Shown here one piece after another: positions 16,990 through 23,781 of a DNA stretch of 23,781 bases. Position 1 is the stretch's first letter; each line of letters begins with the position of its first letter. The stretch is from an uncultured Dehalococcoidales bacterium (lineage in GTDB: Bacteria > Chloroflexota > Dehalococcoidia > UBA1151 > UBA1328): positions 1-23,781 of the forward strand of contig CAJQSP010000031.1 in assembly GCA_905614375.1 (NCBI GenBank). Reading direction: 5' to 3'. Both the position numbers and the translations under genes were made by a program. Under the pieces are notes generated by a model. It had not been told where the DNA came from and ran no database searches. It was given only the letters and a program-made list of their open reading frames with translations.

Positions 16990-17721
16990 TTACGAGTTAG
17001 CTTCTACTGTAATCAACGTACCAACGTGATTCCCAGACAAAATCGATGCCAGATTTCCGGTTTTGAAAATATCGAACACCACAATTGGAAGCGAGTTATC
17101 CATACACAGCGAAAGAGCCGTACTGTCTAACGCCTGCAGTCGCTTTGAAATAGCTTCGTGGTGCGAAATTCTCTCGTACTTCTTCGCAGAAGGATTCTTC
17201 AGCGGGTCTGAATCGTAAACGCCATCAATACCGTTCTTCGCCATAATCAGCGCATCTGCACCAATCTCAAGCGCTCGCAGAGCTGCCGCAGTATCGGTAG
17301 TCATATACGGGTTCCCGGTACCACCGGCAAAAATCACTACCCGACCTTTTTCAAGATGGCGCACCGCACGACGACGGATGTACGGCTCGGCGACAGAAGG
17401 CATAGATATTGCCGATTGTGTTCGCACTGTAACGCCAGTACGCTCCAGAGCATCCTGTAGAGCTAGGGCATTCATGATCGTTGCCAGCATTCCAGCAAAG
17501 TCGGCAGTCGATCGATCCATACCGGTCTGCTCGTAATCAGCACCACGCCAGAAATTACCACCGCCGACGACGACACCAATTTCAGTGCCCATCTCCGCAA
17601 TAGTTTTAATCTGATGGGAAACGTATTGGAGTGTGTCGGAATCTAATCCGAACTCGCCGTCGCCTTTGAACGACTCCCCAGACATTTTCAGAATTACCCT
17701 TGAATATGCGGGTTCAGTCAT
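16990..17721 (-). CDS. pyrH: UMP kinase
   Basis: 243 residues. Bacterial UMP kinase of the amino-acid-kinase fold, making UDP from UMP for pyrimidine nucleotide synthesis. Visible motifs are the N-terminal [12 protein letters not shown] (phosphate-binding Lys and GES), [11 protein letters not shown] (about 50-60), and the C-terminal [20 protein letters not shown] (about 131-150), followed by [20 protein letters not shown] start at 17721. A terminator between tsf and this gene suggests pyrH-frr is partly separated from rpsB-tsf, possibly with its own weak promoter in the gap. Confidence 0.96.
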   Translation of the reverse strand: MTEPAYSRVILKMSGESFKGDGEFGLDSDTLQYVSHQIKTIAEMGTEIGVVVGGGNFWRGADYEQTGMDRSTADFAGMLATIMNALALQDALERTGVTVRTQSAISMPSVAEPYIRRRAVRHLEKGRVVIFAGGTGNPYMTTDTAAALRALEIGADALIMAKNGIDGVYDSDPLKNPSAKKYERISHHEAISKRLQALDSTALSLCMDNSLPIVVFDIFKTGNLASILSGNHVGTLITVEANS

Positions 17722-17776
17722 CGTGTTCTAATTCTCCAGATCAGTGCGATTCGTTCTTTTCGTTATACGGGCCTAC

Positions 17777-17806
17777 AAAAATGCCCAGCCAATTGGCCGG
17801 GCATTT
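17777..17806 (-). terminator. Intrinsic terminator after tsf
   Basis: On the minus strand, AAATGCCC and GGGCATTT pair as an 8-bp stem. The interior CGGCCAATTGGCT extends the pairing after one mismatch. The downstream arm runs straight into T5. It starts about 10 nt after the tsf stop and lies before pyrH, so it should end most rpsB-tsf transcripts. Confidence 0.85.
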
Positions 17807-17816
17807 AGTCGTTCAA

Positions 17817-18317
17817 TTATCCGCCCAGCTCGAAGCGTGAGAACCGTCTTATACGGATATTCTCACCAAGCTTGCCGATCACCTCTTTCACGAGTTCAGC
17901 AACCTTCACACTCGAATCTCGGATGTACTCCTGTTCGAGAAGAAGCTGTTCGTCTTTGACATCTTTGCCTTCAGGAACCGACTCACGATCAACGTGCAGC
18001 GGGCTCATTGCAGCAATCTGCATAGCCAGATTCCTACCAAGCGCTTCGAAGTCTTCCGTTCGAGCCACGAAGTCAGTCTCGCAATTTAGTTCGACCAGCG
18101 AACCAACACGACCGCCCGTGTGAATGTAAGAAACAACCAATCCTTCTGAGGTTTCTCGACCAGCCTTCTTAGCGGCTGATGCCAATCCCTTTTCGTTCAA
18201 CAAAGCCTCTGCTTTAGTGAAGTCACCACCGGCTTCTTCAAGGGCTCGCTTTGAGTCCATGATGCCCGCTCCGGTTTTGTCTCGGAGCTCTTTTACTTGT
18301 GCAGCTGATACTGGCAC
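17817..18317 (-). CDS. tsf: Elongation factor Ts, short form
   Basis: EF-Ts is the nucleotide exchange factor for EF-Tu. The N-terminal UBA-like part ([23 protein letters not shown]) contains the TGAGIMD motif that contacts EF-Tu, followed by the core with [16 protein letters not shown]. An open frame extends back to TTG at 18338, but I choose GTG at 18317 because GAGGG lies 7 nt before it and the product [11 protein letters not shown] matches the family start. This gives 166 residues. It is much shorter than the E. coli protein (about 280) and matches short EF-Ts forms, lacking the second core subdomain and coiled coil. Follows rpsB as in most bacteria. Confidence 0.93.
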   Translation of the reverse strand: MPVSAAQVKELRDKTGAGIMDSKRALEEAGGDFTKAEALLNEKGLASAAKKAGRETSEGLVVSYIHTGGRVGSLVELNCETDFVARTEDFEALGRNLAMQIAAMSPLHVDRESVPEGKDVKDEQLLLEQEYIRDSSVKVAELVKEVIGKLGENIRIRRFSRFELGG

Positions 18318-18409
18318 GTTTTTACCCTCGTTCGGCAACCGACCGAAATACTCGGAACCGGTTGCCTAATTAATTTCTATTTTCTTACGGCTGAAACTGA
18401 CTGACTCGA

Positions 18410-19633
18410 CTATTTGGCGTCGGTAGAGTCATCAGTCTTTTTAGCATCTGCTTCAGCAGGAGCTTCTTTTGCCTTAGCTTCAGCCTTTGCAGCAGGTTTC
18501 TTAGGAGCAGCCTTTACTTTAGCCTTTGCAGCAGATTCAGCTTTTACCTTAGCTTCAAGCTTTGCAGCAGATTCAGCTTTTGCCTTAGCTTCAGCCTTTG
18601 CAGCAGGTTTCTTAGGAGCAGCCTTTACTTTAGCGGCTGGCTTCTCTTCAGTTTTAGTTTCGGCCTTAGCGGCTGCTTTAGGCGCAGCTGGCTTAGCTTC
18701 TTCAGCAGCAGCGTCAGGCTTTGCGGCTTCTACGGCTTTGGCTTCAGCAGCCTTCTTAGCGTCGGCGACTTTCTTCTCTTGAGCAGCCTTAGCAGCTCGC
18801 TCAGCAGCCTTCGCCTGTGCAGCAGCTCGTGCAGCAGCTTCCTGAGCTTCAAGTTCAGCTTCGGCAGCCATTCGCTCATCACGAGCAAACTTCGCAGCAG
18901 CCTTACCGTTGGAGATCGCCTCAGTAATGTGCTGTGTGATCAAAGTGATAGATCGAACCGAGTCATCGTTCCCCGGAATGGGAAAGTCGACTTCCGTTGG
19001 GTCACAGTTCGTGTCGACGATCGCGACAATCGGGATCTTGAGGCGTCGTGCTTCAGCTACAGCGAGTTTTTCTTTTTCAATATCAACAATAAACAGAACC
19101 TGCGGCAGCTTCACCATTTCCTTAATGCCACCGAAGAACTTGTTCAGTCGTTCAACCTCGTGCGAAAGCATAAGTGACTCGCGCTTTGTCTGCGACACAA
19201 CCGTGCCTTTAGCGAATGCATCTTCCAGGAAAACCAATCGCTCGATTCGAGGCTGAATGGTCTGGAAGTTGGTCATCATTCCACCCAACCAGCGCTGATT
19301 GATGTACATCGCACCGGCTTTACCGGCCTGTTCCTTTATAGCGCCTTGAGCCTGGGCCTTAGTCCCGACCATCAAACACTCGCCTCCCTGCCCAATAATC
19401 TTCTCTACGAATTCCTTAGCGGCTTTCAAAGAGGTGACTGTCTTGGATAGGTCGATGATGTGTGCACGCGAGCGCTTTCCAAAAATGTACTCTTCCATCT
19501 TTGGATTCCATCGCTTAGAAGGGTGACCGAAGTGCACACCAGCGACAAAAAGCGAACGCAGGTCGAGAGGCGCCAGAGTCTCCTCTTGCTCAGTTTCTAC
19601 TGCAGCAACTTGCGGGATCTCTGAAGTCGTCAA
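18410..19633 (-). CDS. rpsB: 30S ribosomal protein S2 with long Ala/Lys-rich C-terminal tail
   Basis: 407 residues; S2 is normally about 230-260. The S2 core runs to about residue 245. It includes LFVAGVHFGHPSKRWNPKM (28-46), INQRWLGGMMTNF (111-123), and IVDTNCDPTEVDFPIPGNDD (205-224). The remaining roughly 160 residues are low-complexity Ala/Lys/Glu, with KVKAAPKKPAAKAEAKAK repeated at 335-352 and 372-389 and shorter AESAAK units between them. The tail is predicted to be disordered or helical and could contact rRNA, but its role is unknown. The start is TTG at 19633 with GAGG 8 nt upstream. A promoter and two hairpins precede it, and tsf follows. Confidence 0.96.
   Translation of the reverse strand: MTTSEIPQVAAVETEQEETLAPLDLRSLFVAGVHFGHPSKRWNPKMEEYIFGKRSRAHIIDLSKTVTSLKAAKEFVEKIIGQGGECLMVGTKAQAQGAIKEQAGKAGAMYINQRWLGGMMTNFQTIQPRIERLVFLEDAFAKGTVVSQTKRESLMLSHEVERLNKFFGGIKEMVKLPQVLFIVDIEKEKLAVAEARRLKIPIVAIVDTNCDPTEVDFPIPGNDDSVRSITLITQHITEAISNGKAAAKFARDERMAAEAELEAQEAAARAAAQAKAAERAAKAAQEKKVADAKKAAEAKAVEAAKPDAAAEEAKPAAPKAAAKAETKTEEKPAAKVKAAPKKPAAKAEAKAKAESAAKLEAKVKAESAAKAKVKAAPKKPAAKAEAKAKEAPAEADAKKTDDSTDAK
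18466..18634. repeat. Tandem direct repeats inside the rpsB tail
   Basis: A 58-bp sequence at 18466-18523 recurs without a visible change at 18577-18634, offset 111 bp (37 codons). Between them, a 36-bp unit containing TTTGCAGCAGATTCAGC occurs at about 18525 and 18561. All offsets are multiples of three, so the reading frame is kept. Near-identity at DNA level suggests recent duplication or conversion and potential length variation by slippage. Confidence 0.9.
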
Positions 19634-19649
19634 TTACTTGCCTCTACTT

Positions 19650-19724
19650 CCGGTTCAACAACTTTAGAACCGGCTCAGTATAAAAATTATCGCCGTACAC
19701 AAATAGACGCAGGACTTGCCTGCG
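19650..19724 (-). promoter_or_regulatory. Two hairpins in the rpsB 5' leader
   Basis: On the mRNA strand, CGCAGG-CAAGT-CCTGCG (19724-19708) is followed by CCGGTTC-10 nt-GAACCGG (19673-19650). The second ends just before the GAGG ribosome site of rpsB and has no T-tract, so it is not a terminator. S2 is known to repress its own operon through the leader in several bacteria. Placement suggests a similar autoregulatory element; that role is inferred. Confidence 0.45.
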
Positions 19725-19753
19725 CCGAACTATCGTGCAACGAATCGAAGATT

Positions 19754-19782
19754 ATTCTATCACAGCTCTAGTTCAAATTCAG
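19754..19782 (-). promoter_or_regulatory. Possible rpsB promoter
   Basis: CTGAAT (19782-19777) and TAGAAT (19759-19754), 17 nt apart on the minus strand. The -10 is good and the -35 weak. It would give a leader of about 110 nt containing the two hairpins before the rpsB start. Confidence 0.35.
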
Positions 19783-19814
19783 ACTCTAATTCAAGGTCGA
19801 TTCGGAACTAATAA

Positions 19815-20534
19815 CTACTCCCCGTCGAGAGACGACAACCAACCACGTTGAGCAGCCAGCGCAGCAGCATGAGCACGATTCTGAGTGTGCGTTTTAATAA
19901 AGATCTTTCCGACGTAGTTTTTGATCGTTTGCTCTGCAAGACCAACGATATTGCCAATATTTTTGCTGGATTCTCCCTGGGCGATCAGTTCAAGAATTGT
20001 TATCTCGTTGGGCGTGAGTGGATTTTGCTCTGCGCTGACCTCAGTTGAATCGTCTCGTACAGCAGACAAATCATTCAACAATGCAACTGAGCCTGATTCA
20101 CTAGTAGCAATAGTTTTCAGTAGTGGGCTGCCATCAGATTCGATAACCGCACAAATCGAGTCTTCGAGCTCGCTTAAATTAGCGGCTTTACTAACGAACG
20201 CCCACGCACCCGCACGCGACGCCTCGCTTAACGACTCATCTGAATCGTCGAGTCCGATGTAAAGCAACTTCGGTGGCATCTCTTCATCAAGGTTTTGTAG
20301 CTGATTTAGGTCGGGTCGCTCGTCGATCAACCGCACGTCCGATTCAGCGGCATACCCCATGCTTCCTTTAACCACCGAAAATCTCGGGTTGCGACCAAGC
20401 AAACTCAACATGTGGTTTTCAAGATCATTGTCCGATATCGCGAGATGCACTGTAATCCGCTGCATTTCTTGAGCAATAGTGTCTTGAGTCAGCGGAATTA
20501 GCAGTGGCTGCGTATTATCAAGCTTCAGTGTCAA
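19815..20534 (-). CDS. LuxR/NarL-type response regulator with degenerate receiver
   Basis: 239 residues from a TTG at 20534. The C-terminal LuxR-type HTH (about 172-235) is clear: LTPNEITILELIAQGESSK then AEQTIKNYVGKIFIKTH. The N-terminal part (about 25-132) has the layout of a receiver domain and keeps the late Lys (FVSKAANLSELEDSI), but lacks the usual acidic cluster and a clear DxxLP phosphorylation strand. The nearest candidate is Asp71 in VRLIDERPD. It may therefore be phosphorylation-independent. The ATG at codon 24 (MQRITVHLAIS) could be the true start, since the fold begins there. No cognate kinase is adjacent. It lies 181 nt upstream of rpsB on the same strand and is divergent from ccdA. 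Target genes unknown. Confidence 0.8.
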   Translation of the reverse strand: MTLKLDNTQPLLIPLTQDTIAQEMQRITVHLAISDNDLENHMLSLLGRNPRFSVVKGSMGYAAESDVRLIDERPDLNQLQNLDEEMPPKLLYIGLDDSDESLSEASRAGAWAFVSKAANLSELEDSICAVIESDGSPLLKTIATSESGSVALLNDLSAVRDDSTEVSAEQNPLTPNEITILELIAQGESSKNIGNIVGLAEQTIKNYVGKIFIKTHTQNRAHAAALAAQRGWLSSLDGE

Positions 20535-20643
20535 CTAGAGCGACCTAAAATTATTCAAAATTAATACCAAGTAGAGTGAATCGAATTACCGAAGCTCAAT
20601 TCATCTCAGACAATCCAAGAAATCATAGTTGGCGTATTAACCT

Positions 20644-20715
20644 GCAGCCAGCAACCATAGATTAGACACCCCATTTTTAGGTGATTGGCTTTATCGTGAA
20701 TCTATCTGAAGCTGC
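20644..20715. other. Nested inverted repeats in the luxR-ccdA divergent gap
   Basis: Three nested complementary pairs occur in order: GCAGC (20644) with GCTGC (20711), ATAGATT (20657) with AATCTAT (20699), and CACC (20667) with GGTG (20680). The element lies about 110 nt before the ccdA start and could be a structured leader, an operator or chance. The rest of 20535-20826 shows no other clear signal. Confidence 0.35.
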
Positions 20716-20826
20716 GAACATCAGAATCTGTAACTCTTCAAGAGTGCCGCTATCACTATTCCCCACACGGCTGGGAAACAAACCTGTATACGTATCGAAA
20801 CGCCACGGGAAGGCTCTCATCAGTAA

Positions 20827-21759
20827 ATGTCATCAGTAAGCACGGAATTTTCACAAGAACAGATCGGATTCAACCCGAAGAATCTCCCCATTCCAGCAAC
20901 CATAGCTGCCCTGGTTGCTGGCCTAGCGCTGGTTGCCGGATTGATCGTTGGTCCCGGGGCCAACAGTTTCATCGGTGGAGCGCAGAACTATTCTTCCGAC
21001 ACTGCTGGGATAGTCGGATATATCGGCTCTTTCCTACCGCTAGGGTTTGCCTTTGCTGCTGGGATGGTGGCAACCGTAAACCCCTGTGGATTCGTGATGC
21101 TTCCCGCTTTCCTGACGATGTATTTGACGGACCAACAAGGTGACACTAAATCGAATAGTTCAACCCGCAGAATGTCTCGTTCACTGGTTAAAGCACTTTA
21201 TGTAAGTGCCGCTCTTGGATCAGGATTTATACTGCTGTTCGGCGGAGTCGGTCTGACAATATCCACTGGAGCACGATCGTTCATCGTGATCTTCCCGTGG
21301 GTCGGATTTTTCCTAGGCTTCGTCTTGGCGGGACTGGGTGCTTACCTTTTCGCCGGAGGCAAGCTCTACAACAACCGAGCACAGTCGGCAGCATCGAAAA
21401 TCGGTACTGCCTCCGACACCAGCGTGAAGGGCTACTTCCTGTTCGGTATCTCCTACGCTATTGCGTCGCTAAGCTGCACGTTGCCAATCTTTTTGGGACT
21501 GATTAGCAGTTCGCTAGCGACCGGCGGGGTGGTCGAAGCCACAGGCCAATTTCTAGCTTACGCTCTCGGAATGACGCTCGTTATTACGGTTTTGACTGTT
21601 GGCATAGCGGTGTTCAAAGGCGGAATGGTCAGCCAAATTCGCCGAATCATGCCGTACATCCACCCAATCTCGGCTGGCGTGCTAATTCTCGTCGGTGGAT
21701 ATCTAATCTTTTACTGGCTTACCGAAGGTGAAGTATCCCGAAACTTCGGAATGGGGTAG
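20827..21759 (+). CDS. ccdA: CcdA-like thiol-disulfide transmembrane transporter
   Basis: 310 residues. The CcdA/DsbD-type membrane domain moves reducing equivalents from cytoplasmic thioredoxin to extracytoplasmic thiol proteins, for example in cytochrome c maturation. After a hydrophobic segment (about 23-43), the core begins near residue 65. The redox cysteines are Cys87 in ATVNPCGFVMLPAF and Cys217 in ASLSCTLPIFLGL, in the expected repeats. The core keeps six helices; the first N-terminal helix and the short linker of about 25 residues are additional. ATG at 20827, with TCATCAGTAA directly repeated on both sides of the start codon. No thioredoxin-like or cytochrome gene is adjacent, so the electron acceptor is unknown. 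Confidence 0.85.
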   Translation: MSSVSTEFSQEQIGFNPKNLPIPATIAALVAGLALVAGLIVGPGANSFIGGAQNYSSDTAGIVGYIGSFLPLGFAFAAGMVATVNPCGFVMLPAFLTMYLTDQQGDTKSNSSTRRMSRSLVKALYVSAALGSGFILLFGGVGLTISTGARSFIVIFPWVGFFLGFVLAGLGAYLFAGGKLYNNRAQSAASKIGTASDTSVKGYFLFGISYAIASLSCTLPIFLGLISSSLATGGVVEATGQFLAYALGMTLVITVLTVGIAVFKGGMVSQIRRIMPYIHPISAGVLILVGGYLIFYWLTEGEVSRNFGMG

Positions 21760-21775
21760 TGAGGATACGTTTTCA

Positions 21776-21890
21776 AGCGGTTCGTATAACGCAGCCTGAA
21801 AAGCATCGCCGACACGAGGGAAGAAGCTGCCAATCTGCGACTACTCCAAGTGCCATCTTGAGCCAGTCGAAGGACGGCAGAGAGGCGTGA
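21776..21890. repeat. Dispersed-repeat-like intergenic block (copy 2)
   Basis: The ccdA-aldo/keto reductase gap contains CATCTTGAGCCAGTCGAAGG (21854-21873), close to a widespread TCCTGAGC-TTGTCGAAGG type repeat and to 15442-15456 in this window. The flanking sequence has no start or ribosome site supporting a gene. A 75-codon open frame on the minus strand across it looks like repeat-derived spurious translation. Confidence 0.4.
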
Positions 21891-21999
21891 CGAACAATCC
21901 AGCATACGACTGCATTCGCTGTCACCTAACAACAGCAACTCCCGGAACCATCATCCGTAGTACGATGCACCCTCACCGCCCGCAAGTGAGGAAAAAAAC

Positions 22000-22854
22000 G
22001 TGCAATACCGAAACTATGGAACTACTGGTCAACAGCTTTCGATCATCGCCTTCGCTGGCATCGTCGTAAAAGAAGAGACAACCGAAGATTCTGCACGATA
22101 CGTTTCTTGGGCAATCGATCAGGGTATTAACTACTTCGATGTAGCACCCGGTTACGGCAACGCCCAGAACATGCTCGGCCCTGCGCTCGATCAGTACCGC
22201 AACGACGTGTTTCTGGCTTGCAAGACTAAATATCGAACAGGCCCCGAAGCTCGCACCGATCTCGAAAAATCGCTAAAACTTCTTCGTACCGACCACTTCG
22301 ATCTCTACCAGATGCATGCCATGACGACCGAAGAAGACCTTGAAGTTGTAACTGGACCCGGTGGTGCGCTCGAAATGATTGCAAAAGCCCGCGACGAAGG
22401 ACTCATCAAACACGTCGGGTTCTCGGTGCATTCTGCGGAACTGGCGGTCGAGTTGATGGGTCGATTCAAATTCGACTCCGTGCTATTCCCGGTCAATTTC
22501 ACAACATGGTTCGAAGCAGGATTCGGACCCCAAATCATGGACGAAGCCGAAAAAAGTGGTGTCACTCGTTTAGCTCTAAAAGGTGCCGCACATCACAATC
22601 TCAAAGAAGGCGATAACCGCCCTCGCGCAAAGTGCTGGTACGTCCCAATCGAAGATCGCGATCTCATGAAACTCGCACTACGCTGGACACTCTCACAGCC
22701 GATCACTGCGGCGATACCGCCCGGCGACCCCAAGTTATGGCAAATGGCAGTCGAAGTCGCTCAGGACTTCACTCCTATTACGGCCGACGAAGAAGCAATT
22801 CTCCGCAACGAAGCCAAAAACCGCATGCCTTTGTTTGAATTAGCACACGCTTAA
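22000..22854 (+). CDS. Aldo/keto reductase family protein
   Basis: 284 residues, slightly short for the family (about 300-330). It has the NAD(P)H-dependent (alpha/beta)8 barrel. The full catalytic tetrad is visible: Asp47 and Tyr52 in NYFDVAPGYG, Lys75 in FLACKTK, His106 in LYQMHAM. The cofactor-binding end is shorter than usual, ending in TAAIPPGDPKLWQMAV near residue 240. By family it reduces aldehydes or ketones to alcohols; the substrate cannot be read. It starts with GTG at 22000, preceded by GAGG 10 nt upstream; MQYRNYGTTG matches the usual family start. Alone on the plus strand; a perfect 8-bp inverted repeat begins right after its stop. Confidence 0.9.
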   Translation: MQYRNYGTTGQQLSIIAFAGIVVKEETTEDSARYVSWAIDQGINYFDVAPGYGNAQNMLGPALDQYRNDVFLACKTKYRTGPEARTDLEKSLKLLRTDHFDLYQMHAMTTEEDLEVVTGPGGALEMIAKARDEGLIKHVGFSVHSAELAVELMGRFKFDSVLFPVNFTTWFEAGFGPQIMDEAEKSGVTRLALKGAAHHNLKEGDNRPRAKCWYVPIEDRDLMKLALRWTLSQPITAAIPPGDPKLWQMAVEVAQDFTPITADEEAILRNEAKNRMPLFELAHA

Positions 22855-22916
22855 ATTCGCCCTCACTCAAAACCGTCATACTCATTTGATTTTCAGGATT
22901 TATCGTACACGGGCGA

Positions 22917-23036
22917 ATGGCTGACGACAGACAACAGCGCCTCCTACCCAGATCCCTCGAATGCACTCGGGAAATCGATTGGCGCAATGTCAGATATGCC
23001 AAGAACAACTCAGCCGCAAAAAAGAAGGCTCGCTAA
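22917..23036 (+). CDS. Possible small basic protein, 39 residues
   Basis: A short frame MADDRQQRLLPRSLECTRE... ending NNSAAKKKAR, with one Cys and a Lys/Arg-rich tail. Composition looks protein-like, but there is no clear ribosome site and the ATG overlaps the right arm of an inverted repeat. No family recognised. It lies between the aldo/keto reductase and the convergent FAH gene (stop 23105). Confidence 0.3.
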   Translation: MADDRQQRLLPRSLECTREIDWRNVRYAKNNSAAKKKAR

Positions 23037-23104
23037 TAATCATGCGACCGGTATTCGTAATCAGTCACTAATAGTCGATCTGCCAGAAAACGTGCCACTA
23101 GCAC

Positions 23105-23781
23105 CTACCCGGCGATGACTGGGTTGTGGAGCACACCAATGTGCTCAAGTTCAACAGTCACATCGCCACCAACGTTGATTGGCGGAGTTGTTCCCGAAGT
23201 ACCAGTCCAGATCATGTCACCGGGGTAGAGAGTCACATATGTGCTGAGGTACGCAATCGCCTGAGCAGTAGTGAAAATCATCTCTGATGAGTGGCACTTC
23301 TGACCTTCAACACCGTTTACCAAACCACGAATACCAACATCCTGAGGGTCGATGTCCGTGACGATGAACGGACCTGTAGGACCGAACGTGTCAGCCGACT
23401 TGGCACGCCACCACTGAATGTCAGCGTTAGCACCCGACTGCCATTCACGGGCACTCACGTCGTTACCAGCTGTGTATCCGAAAACGTAATCAAGAGCGTC
23501 GGCTTCAGAAACCTTGCTGGCTTCCTTACCGATGATGGCAATTAGTTCCGACTCACAAACGACAAGACCTGCATCAGCAGGAAGCTTGATTGGATCACCA
23601 GGACCAATTATCGCATTGGTGTTCTTGTAGAACGGCTGAGGGCGTGTAGGTCGGTCGGCACCAAGAAGGTGAGAACCGTAGTTCAACGCCAAGCAAAGCA
23701 TTTTGCTTGGGTTTGGGTTTGGAGCGAGGATCTTGACTTCGTTCAGGTCGTGCGTAGCACCAGTCTCGGTGTAATCCTGAC
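23105..23781 (-). CDS. Fumarylacetoacetate hydrolase (FAH) family protein, 5' end beyond window
   Basis: The frame stays open from its stop to the right edge, so the N-terminus is outside the window. Although an internal ATG lies at 23701, the family block KILAPNPNPSKMLCLALNYG spans it, so translation begins further upstream. Conserved elements are CESELIAIIGKEA (metal-binding Glu residues), VFGYTAGNDVSARE, GLVNGVEGQKCHSSEMIF and YPGDMIWTGTSG. FAH-family enzymes are Mg-dependent hydrolases or decarboxylases acting on oxo-acids in aromatic and other catabolic routes. The exact substrate is not determinable. Without the N-terminus I cannot judge whether it is a one-domain form. Confidence 0.9.
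   Translation of the reverse strand, partial: QDYTETGATHDLNEVKILAPNPNPSKMLCLALNYGSHLLGADRPTRPQPFYKNTNAIIGPGDPIKLPADAGLVVCESELIAIIGKEASKVSEADALDYVFGYTAGNDVSAREWQSGANADIQWWRAKSADTFGPTGPFIVTDIDPQDVGIRGLVNGVEGQKCHSSEMIFTTAQAIAYLSTYVTLYPGDMIWTGTSGTTPPINVGGDVTVELEHIGVLHNPVIAG

Noticed and set aside
18414..18782. 122-codon plus-strand frame inside rpsB
   Set aside because: It is the reverse-strand shadow of the Ala/Lys repeats of S2; Ala/Ser/Phe-only composition.
21711..21938. 75-codon minus-strand open frame after ccdA
   Set aside because: It overlaps the ccdA 3' end and a repeat-like block, with composition (RLRYTNRL, VLRLAQDG) typical of translated dispersed repeats.
1..23781. CRISPR array, tRNA/rRNA genes, insertion sequence or prophage
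   Set aside because: No regularly spaced repeats outside the rpsB tail, no cloverleaf or rRNA-like stretch noticed, and no transposase, integrase or phage protein among the readable frames.

Overview
The window looks like a bacterial chromosome segment of moderate GC. Almost all of it is core housekeeping DNA plus a phosphate-starvation regulon. There is no phage, plasmid, CRISPR, rRNA or tRNA signal that I can see. Many genes appear to use TTG or GTG starts, and one probably uses CTG. Lineage cannot be proven by reading. The mix of a PhoB/PhoR-Pst block, a short EF-Ts, an Ala/Lys-tailed S2, and FAH-family, Gfo/Idh and aldo/keto reductase genes would fit a marine Chloroflexota (SAR202/Dehalococcoidia-like) genome. 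I offer that only as an inference.

Left part (1-5563, all minus strand). Read 5'->3', the order is phoB-like regulator, phoR-like kinase, pstS, pstC, pstA, then an open frame that runs off the left edge and lacks a start codon. The kinase/regulator pair would sense phosphate limitation. PstS would capture phosphate and PstC/PstA form the ABC channel. The ATPase pstB is not in the window. Upstream of pstS are four TTAA-type boxes in two pairs with exact 11-bp spacing, a probable PhoB/PhoP operator. A strong hairpin with a T-tract sits between pstS and pstC and probably attenuates the permease genes relative to the binding protein.

Middle-left (5564-10415). A 750-nt stretch without an intact gene carries protein-like but frame-broken segments on the plus strand, probably a decayed gene. 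It is followed by a Gfo/Idh/MocA oxidoreductase (minus), a small Cys/Lys-rich protein (minus), a histidine phosphatase (plus), an M28 metallopeptidase (minus) and a YbjQ/UPF0145 gene (plus) split by an apparent 2-base insertion.

Middle-right (10388-20534, all minus). In transcription order: LuxR-type regulator, rpsB, tsf, terminator, pyrH, frr, uppS, cdsA, dxr, rseP, ispG. This is the classical translation / envelope lipid / isoprenoid cluster. dxr and ispG feed the MEP pathway, uppS turns its product into the undecaprenyl carrier, and cdsA makes CDP-diacylglycerol. Notable features are a roughly 160-residue Ala/Lys-rich repeat tail on S2, an enlarged RseP, and a likely misplaced or non-canonical ispG start.

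Right part (20827-23781). A CcdA-like thiol-disulfide membrane transporter and an aldo/keto reductase (both plus), a possible 39-residue basic ORF (plus), and a 5'-truncated FAH-family hydrolase (minus). Two short copies of an ATCYTGAGCYWGTC-type motif lie in intergenic DNA. I did not find a convincing novel multi-gene system. The best leads are the S2 tail, the broken YbjQ gene, the Pho box array, the decayed locus and a nested hairpin upstream of ccdA.
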